In this document: positions 12,835 through 12,918 of the stretch, one piece after another | How positions within the stretch are numbered: the first letter of the stretch is position 1 | Layout of the letters: every line of letters starts with the position of its first letter | Assembly (NCBI GenBank): GCA_041481485.1 | Contig: JBGPBY010000165.1 | Coordinates: 1-12,918 of the forward strand | Source of the DNA: JBGPBY01 sp041481485 | GTDB taxonomy: Bacteria > Acidobacteriota > Terriglobia > 20CM-2-55-15 | Direction: 5' to 3' | DNA length: 12,918 nt | Translations under genes and position numbers: made by a program | Notes under the pieces: generated by a model | Databases searched by the model: none | Told to the model about the DNA's origin: nothing | Seen by the model: only the letters and a program-made list of their open reading frames with translations

Positions 12835-12918
12835 CCCTCTCCCAACGGGAGAGGGGGCCGCGCAGCGGCCGGTGAGGGGTACCACGAGTAAACAATTTTT
12901 ACTTGCGGTACCCCTCAC
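12835..12918. repeat. Palindromic repeat of the CCCTCTCCC / GGTGAGGG type, cut by window edge
   Basis: Three nested palindromes in a row, 48 nt after the aroG stop: CCCTCTCCC-AAC-GGGAGAGGG (9-bp stem), GGCCGC-GCA-GCGGCC (6-bp stem), and GTGAGGGGTACC (12872-12883) pairing with GGTACCCCTCAC (12907-12918), with an inner AGTAAA/TTTACT stem. The last arm is the start of an inverted second copy that runs off the window. Similar CCCTCTCCC...GGTGAGGG elements are dispersed in many bacterial genomes. It may also end aroG transcription. Confidence 0.7.

Noticed and set aside
1..12918. CRISPR array or complete insertion sequence
   Set aside because: No regularly spaced direct repeats and no intact transposase frame were seen on either strand.

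Overview
The window is ordinary chromosomal DNA of a moderately GC-rich bacterium. The gene order rnr, tRNA(CAU), tilS, ftsH, folP, cdaA, cdaR, glmM, an AroG-type DAHP synthase and a tiny basic NGDK protein fit an Acidobacteriota-like genome best. This assignment is inferred from gene order and protein character, because no taxonomic marker gene is present.

Region 1 (1-8470, all minus strand) is a housekeeping block read right to left: RNase R, a CAU-anticodon tRNA with its own promoter in the end of rnr, the tRNA-Ile2 lysidine synthetase TilS, the membrane protease FtsH, a strong intrinsic terminator, dihydropteroate synthase FolP, the c-di-AMP cyclase CdaA, its YbbR-type partner CdaR, and the start of phosphoglucosamine mutase GlmM (cut by the window edge). 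The genes link tRNA maturation, membrane protein quality control, folate, c-di-AMP signalling and cell-wall precursor synthesis. cdaA-cdaR-glmM are joined by 1-base stop/start overlaps. A 35-nt imperfect copy of the tilS 3' end lies between tilS and ftsH and carries the -35 box of a good ftsH promoter.

Region 2 (8471-10067) begins with tRNA-Leu(CAG), which has a clear promoter and terminator on the plus strand. Next to its 3' end on the minus strand is a short accessory patch: an open frame that reads like a decayed tyrosine-integrase tail and runs antisense through the tRNA, a 49-codon ORF, a TIGR04255-family gene, and a 45-codon open frame. The last three overlap by 4 and 1 bases. I read this patch as a small, decayed insertion at tRNA-Leu. 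The TIGR04255 cassette is the least understood coding part of the window.

Region 3 (10068-12918) has a RhlE-like DEAD-box RNA helicase (plus), a REPIN-like inverted pair of GTAG-headed hairpins, a 43-aa very basic small gene (minus, strong ribosome binding site), and a divergent phenylalanine-sensitive-type DAHP synthase (plus). The true DAHP synthase start is probably 81 nt inside the longest open frame, just after a perfect TATAAT. The window ends inside a second, unrelated palindromic repeat of the CCCTCTCCC type.
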